Notes: generated by a model from the letters alone, not told the origin. A DNA stretch of 53,500 nt from Mesostigma viride (GCA_009746045.1 RPFO01000392.1:2837681-2891180); one strand, 5' to 3'; counted from the stretch's first letter, positions 38,301-48,031 are shown. A program made the numbers and translations.

Positions 38301-40400
38301 CCGGCATCTTCACATGAATTCGAGGCCGGGTTTCATGCTCCGAAGCTCCCCAACAGGACCCCACGTGGTCCGGCTGGGACTCAATTGGCGCTCAAACTAT
38401 GAACTCCTGACCCTCAGTCCGACGTACATTAATAGTACTTAGAAGTGCGCACGCTGTGTCACGTGGGAATTCGTCGATTTCCGTCGGCCCATGACGGACA
38501 TTCATGACATGACATTCATGACATCGAATTAGCATCCATGCCGATTGCGTGATCAAAATAGTCCTATGTACAGGCCATGCACACAGTCGGTCCTGCTGGG
38601 GAGCCAGCACGCTTCCCATTAACTAGTTAACTAGTTAATAAAGCACGTGCTCCCTTTGGGGAGTCACACTTCCAAGGAAGCCAGTGTGACGCACATGTAC
38701 TGTCAACATGTCTCGTCCCTGTAGCTGAGGACTGAAAATGAGGTCTAGCAAGTCACTATTATCATGTGCTGGTGTCACAGCCAATGCTGGATCGTGGCAT
38801 ACCAACTGCTCGATGACATAGACAAGTTCGGTTGTCTATTGTCGATAAAGCAAGGAAGCCATGCGCATAACTGCACGGACTAGCCATAAGGAATGCGAAA
38901 CTACACATGAGTGGGGAAGGTGCCATGAGAGCGGGAAGGGAAGTGGGAGGCAGGGCTGACCTCAGCTATCAAACTCTACTGAAGTGCGACACCATCACAG
39001 AAGTTGAGCAGCTCGTGCCACTTGTCACCCGTACTCGAAATGCCCTGAGCATCTGCAGTGTCGCAGCCTACGGGCGTCGTGGGGCCGCATTATCATGCAG
39101 GGGCAGGTGCCAGTGGGAAATTCGTGGGCAGGTGGGGACTGGGAACCATTGGCTAGGTGGACTGCATGGGGAAGGAATAATGATAAAGACTACTTCCTTC
39201 CGATTCTGCGTTTGGCTCCGGCGTAGCTGCACCTGAGAACAATAGTAATGATGATGAATGTCTTACTTAGAATCAAACGTCTAGTAACAGACTAGAGCTG
39301 GCCTATGAGCTAAGCATCTCTCCGCGGTCAGCCGTCGCGCTACTAACCAAAACAATTAGAAACAAAACAGTTTTATTGAGGCTGCAACAGACAGCTTCAG
39401 AATCAGGTGCGTACACTGCCCCAGAGACAACGCAGCTGAGACGGTAGAAAGAAGCTGCAGGTACATAAAAGCTGGCATGGTGGCAACCAGACGCATATAT
39501 TCTATTCGTATAACACATTACAAGCAACCCTCCAATCCTAGAAAAACGAAATTTAAACTTCTTGAATTTTAATTGCCCGAAGCCCATTATGGCATTATCC
39601 CAACTAAAGTAGACCAAAGTAGATCTTATAACTGCACATGCGGCAACGTTTCTTGCCCCACGCTAAGCACGATTTATTCCATGAAGGCAAGGCTACACCT
39701 ACTAGGTACATGCCCCGAAAGGCTTGGCAGAAAAACAAGTAACAAGAATTCTTGGAATCTGCGACTTGAACCAGGCTTTGACCTGAATTTAGGCAAGTGG
39801 CGCGCAAAAGGGCACTAAACCAGACTAGCAATGAGCAAAATGATGGACCACAATGTCGCCGGTGATTTTGAAGTCACGGTGTCATCAGGTAAGTCTTTAC
39901 GGCCATATAACTAACCGCCATACACCGCCATTACCAGTTAGTTGAATCGCACGCCGCACATGGGCAGCAGAGTCTATATCCAGTCGCGTGTGTGGTCGGT
40001 ACACGACTTCTGTAAACTACTTTTAGCTGTAAACAACAGAAAACAACAAGGTTGGTGGCGCCTTGGCGGTTGACGGTTGACTGGGTACACGTATGCATAC
40101 ATACGTGTCTACACTCTACACAACTGTAGACATACGTATCCTGAACTCTGAACAGTAGCCCCTAGCTGCAGCGGCGCGGCGCTAAAGTAACTCAGAAACG
40201 ATGGTCAACGTCCGGAAAATGCTCAAAGGCTCTCAAAGGCCAGACATCAATCACCATGTACAGTAGAAGTAGTTGTCCGTATGTCCGTATGAATAATTGC
40301 CACTATCTAGGATCATCAACAGGACAACAACAACAACAACAACAACAACAACAGGCCAGGAACAGGCCAACAACCTTTCGCTACAGTACAGGCACCACCG
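38301..40400. other. No gene recognised; scattered retroelement 3' motif
   Basis: At 38620-38672 there is a TTAACTAGTTAACTAGTTAA tract followed by CACGTGCTCCCTTTGGGGAG, a divergent LINE-B-type 3' end on the minus strand. A (CAA)n microsatellite lies at 40322-40352. The rest, including several 60-110 codon frames (for example 38907-39236 and 39303-39617), shows nothing I recognise. Confidence 0.4.
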
Positions 40401-40639
40401 ACCACCGTGCATGGTGAGTCTCCTGGCAGCCTGAGTTCTACCCTGGTTCTACCGACCTTTAAACATGATGATGAAGTTGGGGTCAAGAATCGCTGGGAAT
40501 GTACGTCATCAATCAAAATGTACCCTATCCCGGAAAGGCAAAAAGGATCCCCCTATCTCGAAAGGAAATTCCGTACCCGACTGAACATGCAACCCGCAGT
40601 CACCCGCGGCCGCGTGGCCGCGGTGCTGTTGTGATGCGC

Positions 40640-40763
40640 ATATCGCCACCCGATGCGCAATCCAATCGGAAATCTCGCAACCTGCAAGGCTTGATAAAGT
40701 CGTGCACACCCACTGTGAAGGCACCACCAACCCTCAACTCCACCCCTCAACCCCTCAACAACA
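40640..40763 (+). promoter_or_regulatory. 5' leader and upstream element of LHCII gene B
   Basis: Contains GATGCGCAATCCAATCGG at 40652-40669 (about 103-112 bp before the ATG; CCAAT embedded), CGTGCACACCC and GGCACCACCAACCCTCAACT. All are conserved in order with gene A. Further upstream the two genes diverge, so these blocks are the best candidates for shared transcriptional or 5' UTR control. Confidence 0.45.
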
Positions 40764-41761
40764 ATGGCTGCCGCCCTTGCTTCGTCCACCTTCCTGGGAG
40801 CCGCCGTTGTGGCTGTAAGTCTTATGCATGCTAGATGCTACGTTTGTTTTTTGTGAGCATCACTGCAGCTGCTTCGCTTGGGCATCGGTTACTTTTCGTG
40901 TGACTTTTTTAAAGGGTGCAGTTATCCAGCTTGACAACCTTGCACTCTAGGCTGCAGTCTAACGAATGCCTCGCTTTCGCTTGCTGCTGTTCATCTGGTT
41001 TCCTGCAGCCGGCCCAGAAGGCTGAGGCCAAGAAGATCAACACCGTTGTTGAGGCCCGCCGCACCAAGTCCGCGACCCCTGACTCCCCCTTCTACGGCCC
41101 GGACCGTGTGACCTTCCTCGGCCCATTCACCGATGTGCCATCCTACCTCACCGGCGAGTACCCCGGTGACTACGGCTGGGACACCGTCGGCCTGTCGGCT
41201 GATCCCGAGACCTTCGCCGCCTACCGCGAGATCGAGCTGATGCACGCTCGCTGGGCCATGCTCGGCACGCTCGGCTGCTTCCTGCCCGAGGCCCTGGAGA
41301 AGTACTCCGGCATTAACTTCGGCGAGTCCGTGTGGTTCAAGGCTGGTGGCCAGATCTTCCAGGAGGGTGGTCTGGACTACCTGGGCAACCCATCCCTGGT
41401 GCACGCCCAGTCCATCATCGCCACCGTCTTCATCCAGGCTCTGCTGATGGGCCTGGTTGAGGGCTACCGTGTGGGAGGCGGCCCCCTGGGTGAGGCCGGT
41501 GACAAGATGTACCCCGGCGGGTCCTTCGACCCACTTGGCCTGGGCGATGATCCCGACACCCTGGCTGAGCTCAAGGTGAAGGAGATCAAGAACGGCCGCC
41601 TGGCTATGTTCTCCATGTTCGGCTACTTCATCCAGGCCATCGTTACCGGCAAGGGCCCAGTCGAGAACCTGGATGCCCACCTGGCTGACCCCTTCGTCAA
41701 CAATGGCTTCGCCTACGCCACCTCCTCTGGCCTGGTTGGCCTGATCAACAAGTCTGTCTAA
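40764..41761 (+). CDS. Major LHCII chlorophyll a/b-binding protein, gene B
   Basis: Exons 40764-40814 and 41009-41761 flank a 194-bp intron with GTAAGT and TGCAG borders at exactly the position of gene A's intron. The predicted 267-residue protein appears the same as gene A's apart from synonymous codon differences; I saw no amino-acid change in the mature region. Same motifs: [24 protein letters not shown] and an Ala-rich transit-like N-terminus. It lies 28 kb from gene A in opposite orientation. Introns and distal flanks have diverged while coding sequence has not, which suggests purifying selection or gene conversion. The antisense frame at 40991-41881 is a shadow. Confidence 0.95.
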
Positions 41762-41792
41762 ATCCAGACTCTCCATCTCTCCACTGTTGTTG

Positions 41793-41797
41793 TGTAA
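41793..41797 (+). terminator. Poly(A) signal TGTAA of LHCII gene B
   Basis: TGTAAATAGCCGTTCGGATT, 31 bp after the stop codon, matches the corresponding segment after gene A. Chlorophyte-type signal. Confidence 0.7.
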
Positions 41798-42125
41798 ATA
41801 GCCGTTCGGATTATATTTATTGAAGCATGATATAATGGAATCTTGAATGGACCATCCCATGTACGGAAGCCAACAATGCACTTGCTTTTACAGTAAAAAT
41901 TTGGGTGTGTCGATGGTGGAACATTGTACATGTGTGTCTATGTCGCATAGCAATCAGTGGGCTTGGTGCGGAAGTACAACTGAGTTCCGCGGTGTAAGTA
42001 CCTAGCGTTACAGCAACCTGCTGAAGACAACGGACACTAGAATTAAGCCAAACGTGACTTACGGATGTAAGATTATTATGCCAATGGGTACAGCGCATGA
42101 GCCGCGCGAATATATATGATTATGT

Positions 42126-42404
42126 GTAGTACTCCTACACACAGATCTTGAATGATTTATCTAGTACCAAATCCGAATGGCTTGCATCACTCCCCGGAAA
42201 GGAGAACTGTTGCGGTTGGACTGTAGGTGTCAGCTGGCGATGCCTTATGATCAGGAGACGTCTGTCCTATAGTCAGCAAAAGTGGGTGCGAGAGGTCCCC
42301 AGTTTGATTCCGGGCTGAATTCATTTGCAGATCGCGTTTTCCGCGGACCGGCACTGAACGCAAATGGTTTTCACCTTTGCGGCGTGCCATTAAGCAGAAT
42401 ATAG
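42126..42404 (+). mobile_element. SINE-like copy, 5'-truncated, TSD GATTATGT
   Basis: Begins inside the family at GTAGTACTCCTACACACAGA and runs to the 3' end (variant GCCATTAAGCAGAATATAG). TSD GATTATGT at 42118-42125 and 42405-42412. Diverged from the other copies (TTGAATG for TCGAGTG; one of the two CGCGTTTTC units lost), so it is an older insertion. Confidence 0.75.
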
Positions 42405-42522
42405 GATTATGTAATTTGATTAGTGTGCGACATCTACAGTACAGTTGTGCACACAGCCCCATCGCACAGGCTTGAGATAATCCGCAAATATAAGTAAGTA
42501 CTTGCATTTCATGCGCATAGGG

Positions 42523-42570
42523 TCCGGAGTATCCCGATTTCTGGCCTGCGCTGGTTGTCTCCTTGATAGG
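42523..42570 (+). repeat. DR1 right-end fragment
   Basis: GGGTCCGGAGTATCCCGATT followed by TCTGGCCTGCGCTGGTTGTC and TCCTTGATA, the constant DR1 terminus. The rest of DR1 is absent. Confidence 0.7.
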
Positions 42571-42673
42571 GCATGCCTCGGAGAGGGGCCGGGGGGGAAC
42601 GTCACGGCAAAACTGCCCACTCCAAGTTTGGTCCGATCTGATAGACGTGAAAAAATTGAAGTAAATTGGAACA

Positions 42674-42712
42674 TATCTCCATTGGGAGTACATGTAGCAC
42701 ATATCCCTGAGT
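42674..42712 (-). mobile_element. ORF1-only element 3' end, host of a LINE-C insertion
   Basis: CTCCATTGGGAGTACATGTA and GCACATATCCCTGAG are the reverse complement of the ORF1-only 3' end (compare 47840-47871). The LINE-C copy that starts at 42713 is inserted here, in the CTCAGGGATAT segment. Confidence 0.5.
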
Positions 42713-43918
42713 CCTCAGGGCATGCCCCGTATTTCGGACGAGATTAGACAGCGTAGGATAGCATTTGTAGGACACCTTGCTCGCACCAGCCAGGTCGACA
42801 CCGCCCTTGGTCTGGCCGGCCCCCAGCGGCTTGGCCAGCCAGGACGGCACATTCTGAGGTCTGGCCTGGCCCCAAGGACATTCCCAAAAAGGTAGGGAAA
42901 CATGTCACGAACTACGTACAGATGTTGCTGGATGACCTACTGGTCCCAGCCCAGTTTGAATACCGCATCCACTCTCTCTCCCTTCTTTGGACTGCCATGC
43001 AGAACAAGACGCGGTGGAAGAGGATTGTCAAGGCTCACACGCCGGACCCTGTGGGCAAACCACCTCCCCCCCAGCGGAGGAGGCGTTTTGATGAGTAGGG
43101 TAGTTAGGCTTTTTCTATCTAGACTAGATACAGCTTAGAGTTAGGTTAGTTCGATTATGCGGCTCCTTCCATCCCACCCAACCATCAAGGCTCCTACACA
43201 CAGATCTCGAGTGATTTATCTAGTACCAAATCCGAAAGGCTTGCATCACTCCCCGGACAGGAGAACTTTTGCGGATGACTGTAGGTGTAAGTTGGCGATG
43301 CCATGGTAACCGGAGACGTCCGTCCTATAGTCAGCAAAATTGGTGCGAGAGGTCCCCAGTTCGATTCCGGTCGGATTCATTTGCAGATCGCGTTTTCCGC
43401 GTTTTCCGCGGCCCGGCACTGAACGCAAAGGTTTTCACCTTTGCGGAGTGTCTGATCAGAATATACGCTTGGCTGATTTCGATAGTACCGGCTACGCCCC
43501 CTTCTAAAGAAGGATTCAGCCGTGTTCAGCCCGTCTCACGGTGCGAGACTGAACAAGTCTCGCGTGCAGACACGTGTGTAGTACTCCTACACACAGATCT
43601 CGAGTGATTTATCTAGTACCAAATCCGAAAGGCTTGCATCACTCCCCGGACAGGAGAACTTTTGCGGATGACTGTAGGTGTAAGTTGGCGATGCCATGGT
43701 AACCGGAGACGTCCGTCCTATAGTCAGCAAAATTGGTGCGAGAGGTCCCCAGTTCGATTCCGGTCGGATTCATTTGCAGATCGCGTTTTCCGCGTTTTCC
43801 GCGGCCCGGCACTGAACGCAAAGGTTTTCACCTTTGCGGAGTGTCTGATCAGAAAATCAAGGAATATGTGCTACATGATCTCCCAACGGAGGCATGTTAT
43901 AATTTAATTTAATTTAAT
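42713..43918 (+). mobile_element. LINE-C 3' fragment containing a SINE dimer; TSD ATCCCTGAGT
   Basis: TSD ATCCCTGAGT at 42703-42712 and 43919-43928. Coding tail ending at 43098: MPRISDEIRQRRIAFVGHLA, then RTSQVDTALGL, LLDDLLVPAQFEYRIHSLSL, WTAMQNKTRWKRIVKAHTPD and PPPQRRRRFDE, with a small shift near 42868. The 3' UTR is interrupted at 43191-43855 by a SINE dimer, then resumes with GGAATATGTGCTACATGATC, the hairpin CTCCCAACGGAG (43880-43891) and a TATAATTTAATTTAATTTAA tail. Confidence 0.85.
43191..43855 (+). mobile_element. Tandem SINE-like dimer inserted as one unit (665 bp)
   Basis: A 5'-truncated unit (43191 to about 43463, starting CTCCTACACACAGATCTCGA) is followed by an 18-20-bp spacer (ATACGCTTGGCTGATTTC) and a full unit (about 43481-43855, starting GATAGTACCGGCTACGCC). 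One 7-bp TSD, ATCAAGG, brackets the whole pair (43184-43190 and 43856-43862). The two units are nearly identical where they overlap. Each carries the B box and the CGCAAAGGT/ACCTTTGCG hairpin. Confidence 0.8.
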
Positions 43919-43998
43919 ATCCCTGAGTATAAACACCCAGGGTTAACCCACAACCCTAGTGTAGCTCGGCTATCCTCAGGGGCAATAACCTCCACATC

Positions 43999-44132
43999 TC
44001 ATCTCATAATTAATTAATTAACCTCCACATCCACCCATAGATATGGCGGGAAATATAATAATTATATTTTTAATAATTATATTTTTTAATAATTATATTT
44101 TATAATAATATTTTATAATAATTATATTTTTA
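43999..44132. mobile_element. Two ultra-short AT-rich insertions with direct repeats
   Basis: First: 20 bp (TCATCTCATAATTAATTAAT, 43999-44018) between copies of TAACCTCCACATC (43986-43998 and 44019-44031). Second: 82 bp of pure A/T, AATAATTATATTTTT-like repeats (44051-44132), between copies of ATAGATATGGCGGG (44037-44050 and 44133-44146). Both look like TSD-flanked insertions of nothing but a retroelement tail. Confidence 0.6.
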
Positions 44133-44149
44133 ATAGATATGGCGGGCCG

Positions 44150-44310
44150 GAAACACCTGCTTCTTCCCCACAGGGGGGGGATCACTCTGCCTCTACGTAT
44201 ACTACCTGAGCCTGTGTGGCCTTTTCCTGCATCTTTTTCCATATCACGGAGAGGCCTAGGCCCCCGTCATGTCCTCTACAAGTAGCTCCTTGAACGTGCA
44301 GGCCATTAAC
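44150..44310 (-). mobile_element. LINE-B ORF2 tail fragment
   Basis: The minus strand has GGLGLSVIWKKMQEKATQAQ followed by VVYVEAE-like residues. This is the segment seen in other LINE-B tails, with stops and an unmatched 3' end. No TSD recognised. Confidence 0.6.
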
Positions 44311-44521
44311 AACATATATACTACAATTTGTAAAACGCAGCCTTGGCACAATTTTAGCTAACACTCTTTCTAGAACGCTTTCGGCTCCAGACACTCAGCG
44401 GCGCGACTTACAGTCCGCTTGACGAATGAGCTGCGCGAAATTTCGTTGCGACCAATCACGAAAAGGTCAAACCACGGCGTCCATATTATGAGGGTTTTTG
44501 TGCGTTACATCCAGATGAGCC

Positions 44522-45035
44522 CCCAGCGGCTTGGCCAGCCAGGGCGACACATTCTGACCTGGCCTGGCCCCGAGGGCATTCCCAAAAGGGTAGGGAAACC
44601 TGTCACGAACTACATCCAGATGTTGCTGGACGACCTAGTGGTCCCAGCCCAGTTTGAGTACCACATCCACTCTCTCTCAGGGCGGCTTCCTCCCCCCCAT
44701 CCATCATGAAATATGTGCTACATGACCTCCCCACGGAGGCATGTTATAATTTAATTTAATTTAAATTTAATTCACTCTCTCTCCCGTCTTTGGACTGCCA
44801 TGCAGGACAAGACGCGGTGGAAGAAGATTGTCAAGGCGCACACGCCCGACCCTGTGGGAAAGCCCCCTCCCCCCAAGCGGAGGAGGCGTTTTGATGAGTA
44901 TAGTGTAGTTAGGATTTTCTAGATAGCTTAGAGTTAGGATAGTTCGATCACGCGGCTTCCTCCACCCCATCCCTCATGGAATATGTGCTACATGACCTCC
45001 CCACGGAGGCATGTTATAATTTAATTTAATTTTTA
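44522..45035 (+). mobile_element. LINE-C 3' fragment with 13-bp TSD
   Basis: TSD ATCCAGATGAGCC at 44509-44521 and 45036-45048. Codes for PQRLGQPGRHILTWPGPEGI, PKRVGKPVTNYIQMLLDDLV, VPAQFEYHIHSLS, then (after a 94-bp nested insert) LSRLWTAMQDKTRWKKIVKA-like sequence and PPPKRRRRFDE, 3' UTR, a hairpin variant CTCCCCACGGAG and an AATTTAATTTAATTTTTAAT tail. Confidence 0.85.
44679..44772 (+). mobile_element. 94-bp insertion made only of a LINE-C 3' end
   Basis: TSD CACTCTCTCTC at 44668-44678 and 44773-44783. The insert holds the last UTR bases (GGCGGCTTCCTCC, ATCCATCATGAAATATGTGC), the hairpin variant CTCCCCACGGAG and a TTTAATTTAATTTAAATTTA tail, and nothing more. It splits the ORF2 tail of the LINE-C copy at 44522-45035. 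Confidence 0.85.
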
Positions 45036-45045
45036 ATCCAGATGA

Positions 45046-45435
45046 GCCATTTGGCAGAGGTCCGTATGCCCAGATTGCGGCAGGAGCCAAACTCTGAAAT
45101 GTCCTGTGTTCGCGAGCTCCAGATATAACCGTCGCAAACTTTTGGGCTGTTGGACCAAACTTTCTGGTGGCGAAATCCCGTTACAAACGCGCAAGAAGCT
45201 CACACGTGGATTTTCGTCTGCTCCACCACCTGTAAGCGATTTTTCCCTGCTGTCTGCGGCGAGGTCACTCATCCCCGCGCGCATCGCGCTCCCGTGCAGG
45301 GGTAGCAGTCAATCTGGAGCTAGTTTGAACTCCGGAAGACGTAGTTCGCGAGCTCCGTCCACTGCGCGGTTGCGCAAGTTGTCCCTTTGTAGCAAGATAC
45401 ATATTATGCAACTTCCCCAGAAATTGTTTGCGTAG
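45046..45435 (+). other. Open frame with zinc-ribbon-like start, not recognised
   Basis: From 45046 a frame without an ATG start stays open to the TAG at 45433-45435. It begins AIWQRSVCPDCGRSQTLKCP (CPDC…C) and continues SSRYNRRKLLGCW, LQTRKKLTRGFSSAPPP and a Ser/Arg-rich tail. The CPDC and later Cys could be a zinc knuckle, but spacing fits no family I know. The LINE-C insertion ends directly upstream, so the 5' part may have been separated. It may be chance. Confidence 0.2.
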
Positions 45436-45439
45436 ACTT

Positions 45440-45540
45440 CAGGCGCCAAGGCACACTTCACCATAAGCTAGTCTATTGGTGAGGTTCCGGGTTCGAGTCT
45501 TCCTAGGCCTTGCATTTTTCTCGGGTTTTTTTTCTTCACC
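45440..45540 (+). ncRNA. tRNA-like sequence with B box (SINE-like or tRNA relic)
   Basis: CAAGGC (about 45447) can pair with GCCTTG (about 45507). Between them lie TAGTCTATTGGTGAGG (A-box-like) and GGTTCCGGGTTCGAGTC (good B box), followed by T-rich runs that could terminate polymerase III. The anticodon arm is missing, so it is not a functional tRNA. The A/B arrangement resembles that of the SINE-like family (TAGTC…ATTGGTG…GTTCGA), which hints at a common ancestor. Confidence 0.35.
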
Positions 45541-45719
45541 CTTTTGCCAACCTCCATGAATCTTGTGGTCGAAACCCTAAAGCTAGCGCGCGCTCCTAGG
45601 CGAGGCTAGCGCCACCTGGCCCTCGGCGGCGGTACCTACGTGGTGTCACGCAATCCCTAGCCGGGGCTCCCTGGCCGGGGACCGGCCACAAAAAGTACGC
45701 CGCTCCAATGTCGCGGGCG

Positions 45720-45845
45720 AAGCCGGCCCGCAAAACATCTAACATTGCTGGGCCCATTCCACGTGAGAACGTACAGGTGTACATGCCTGCCCGGTTGAGC
45801 GGGCAATCGTGTAAGGATTGTACGTAGCAGTACGTTGGCAACATG
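45720..45845 (-). mobile_element. LINE-B ORF2 tail fragment
   Basis: The minus strand gives GHVANVLLRTILTRLPAQPG and LTWNGPSNVR, matching GHLART…LRPAQPGRHLLTWDGPSDVR of LINE-B. The 3' portion is missing. Adjacent to a DR1 terminus at 45849. Confidence 0.55.
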
Positions 45846-45911
45846 ACATATCAAGGAGACAAACAGCGCAGGCCAGAAATCGGGAGAATTAATCCGGACC
45901 ATGGTAGCTCG

Positions 45912-47906
45912 GGGGATGGGCAAAGAAATCCGGCCACGAGGTAGCCATGGCTGTCGGAGCTTATACTTTCACGTTTGAGCACCGAATTTAGCCGTGAATA
46001 TCACTATCGCTTCGTCTTTCTAAGACGCACATGCTGATATAATTTTCCGAATCTAAAACGCAATATATATGGCGAACAAACTGCGCCCCGACGCAACGCA
46101 GCCTGGCGGCCGCGCTCGGCAATGACAATACGTCTGCAGCTCCGGCTGCAGCTTCGCCATCAGGTCCGGCAGGCGGCGATGACACTAGTCGTGCACTGGT
46201 GGTCGTCCCGCAACCCCCCGGGCTTAACGCCTCGCCATATCTGCATCGCCTGACCCCCGGCCAAGGGCACCCGCCCAGCCGACGACACAGGAGGGTCTTC
46301 ACGCCCCCAATACACAGAACCGAGCTTTCGTACCCGGCCTTTCAAGGTCGCAGATTACGACTGGGCCACCATTTCTCCGACCGATGCTATGCGCTGCATC
46401 TTCTTCGGGGATTACGCTTCGCTTAACGACCTGTGCCTCCATCTCTACTCCATCAATCGCCTCCTCGCCCCGGGGACGGCAGCCGCTGGGCCAACATCTA
46501 CGGGCTGATCGGCAGCTTCCGCCCCCATGCATCTCCAGCACGCCATCCTCAACTCCCTTCTCCAGCGCTCTGACGCCGAGATCTGGGCTTCACCCCTTTC
46601 CGTCCCCACCCTCCGCTCCATCCTCACGGAAGCCTTTCAGCAGCACGTGACCCCCCTTGCTGCCGACATAGCAGCAATCGGCGGCACGCTGACTGCTGAA
46701 CTTCCTCACATTTCCACCGCCGCCGCCTCCACCTCCCGACTGCCATTTCCGCCTCCACTGCCGACATCAAAGCCCAGCTCCTCGACCTCGACCAACGCCT
46801 TCAAGCCACCGCCAACGCCCTTGAGAGCTTGCATGACACCGCCGGCCTCACCGCCCAGGCGGTGAAGGACATCGCCGCCCAGCCGGCGCCTGCTGGCTCG
46901 GCCGGCGATGCTCCCTCCACCTGGGCGGACTTGCTTAAGCAGCACACCACCTCCACCACCTCCACCATCTCGGCACAACTCAAGCAACAAGCCCTCGACC
47001 TTCGCGAGGAAGCCGACATCGCCCGGCGCAGCCACAATGTCATCGTCAAGCACTTCGACCAGCCGGCAGGTGAGACCTCCACGAGCCTTCTTGAGGCATT
47101 TAAGCGCGCCATTCTTGCCCCCATGTTACTCACTGGTGAGCTGGACTGCCTGGACATGTCGGAGCCCTGTCCGCCTCCCCCGCGCGCGGGGGAAGGCTGG
47201 CCCGGCACCCGTGCTCCTCACCTTTAAGTACATGGCGGACAAGCTGGCGTTCCTTAAATGCCGCAAGAAGCTCTCGGAGACTCGCTTCACGCTGGACGAC
47301 GACTTGACCCTGGCCCAGCAACAGCGGCGACGCGAGCTATGGCCGACCTACCTTCAGCTCCGGCAGAGCGCAAGGGGGAAGCCGGTATACTGGAGGGGGG
47401 CGGTCATCCACGTTGACCACAAGCCCTGGCAGCCCCCTCCTGCCACCTCAGACTAGGAATATATATACCAGTAGTGTAGATTAGTAAGGCTTAGCCTAGC
47501 ATGTGGCCCCCGCGCATGTGCGCCCATAATGGCCCCCATGGATGGATGATGCCTTCAACATTTAGCCATGCTTTGTCTATAATGGGACCCCCATGGATGT
47601 TGCATTAAGAATTTAGCCATGCTATGCCATGCAGAGAGATGCTCTCTGTCGAGAAGCCATGCCCTAGCTCTTGTATAGCCATGATGATCTTCCCCCACAT
47701 GACATACTCCCCCTTAGCTGGGCATAGTGTGAAGATCATGAGGGTGCCGGTGCCCTTGAGGCACCTAGAGCAAGTGCTGCTTACATTCCACTCTTGCAGG
47801 AAGTAGCCTAGAATGTATGTAAGCCATATGCCCCTTCTCAGGGATATGTGCTACATTGACTCCCAACGGAGTGATGTTGATAATGAATTAATTAATTAAT
47901 TAATTA
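45912..47906 (+). mobile_element. ORF1-only LINE-like element, complete copy 2 (1995 bp)
   Basis: Exact 11-bp TSD ATGGTAGCTCG at 45901-45911 and 47907-47917. Layout as copy 1: leader with CCACGAGGTAGCCATGGCT, ORF1 (46069-47456), 3' UTR with CATGCCCTAGCTCTTGTATA and ATATGCCCCTTCTCAGGGAT, the hairpin CTCCCAACGGAG at 47860-47871 and an AATTAATTAATTAATTAA tail. Again no endonuclease or RT. Copies 1 and 2 have diverged clearly in ORF1, so they are separate insertions of a lasting family. Confidence 0.87.
46069..47456 (+). pseudogene. ORF1 of ORF1-only element copy 2
   Basis: The ATG at 46069 opens a frame that shifts almost at once. Recognisable pieces include HDTAGLTAQAVKDIAAQPAP, QQALDLREEADIARRSHNVI (coiled coil into RRM strand NVIVKHF), SLLEAFKRAILAPM, LPRARGKAGPAPVLLTFKYM and the C-terminal domain FTLDDDLTLAQQQRRRELWP, then KPVYWRGAVIHVDHKPWQ. 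At least three frameshifts. The C-terminal domain is the best conserved part between the copies. Confidence 0.7.
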
Positions 47907-48031
47907 ATGGTAGCTCGAGCCTGCCGTTATCTTGTCCGCGTGTTCGAGTCGTTCAGGATGATGAATATGAATGCATGGGGATGGAAATGTGTAGCCTTGT
48001 GCATTGAAATTATGGCTGGCTTACGTGTAGA

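Noticed and set aside
45440-45540. Functional tRNA gene
   Set aside because: A B box and a six-pair acceptor-like stem exist, but there is no anticodon arm and the T stem pairs poorly.
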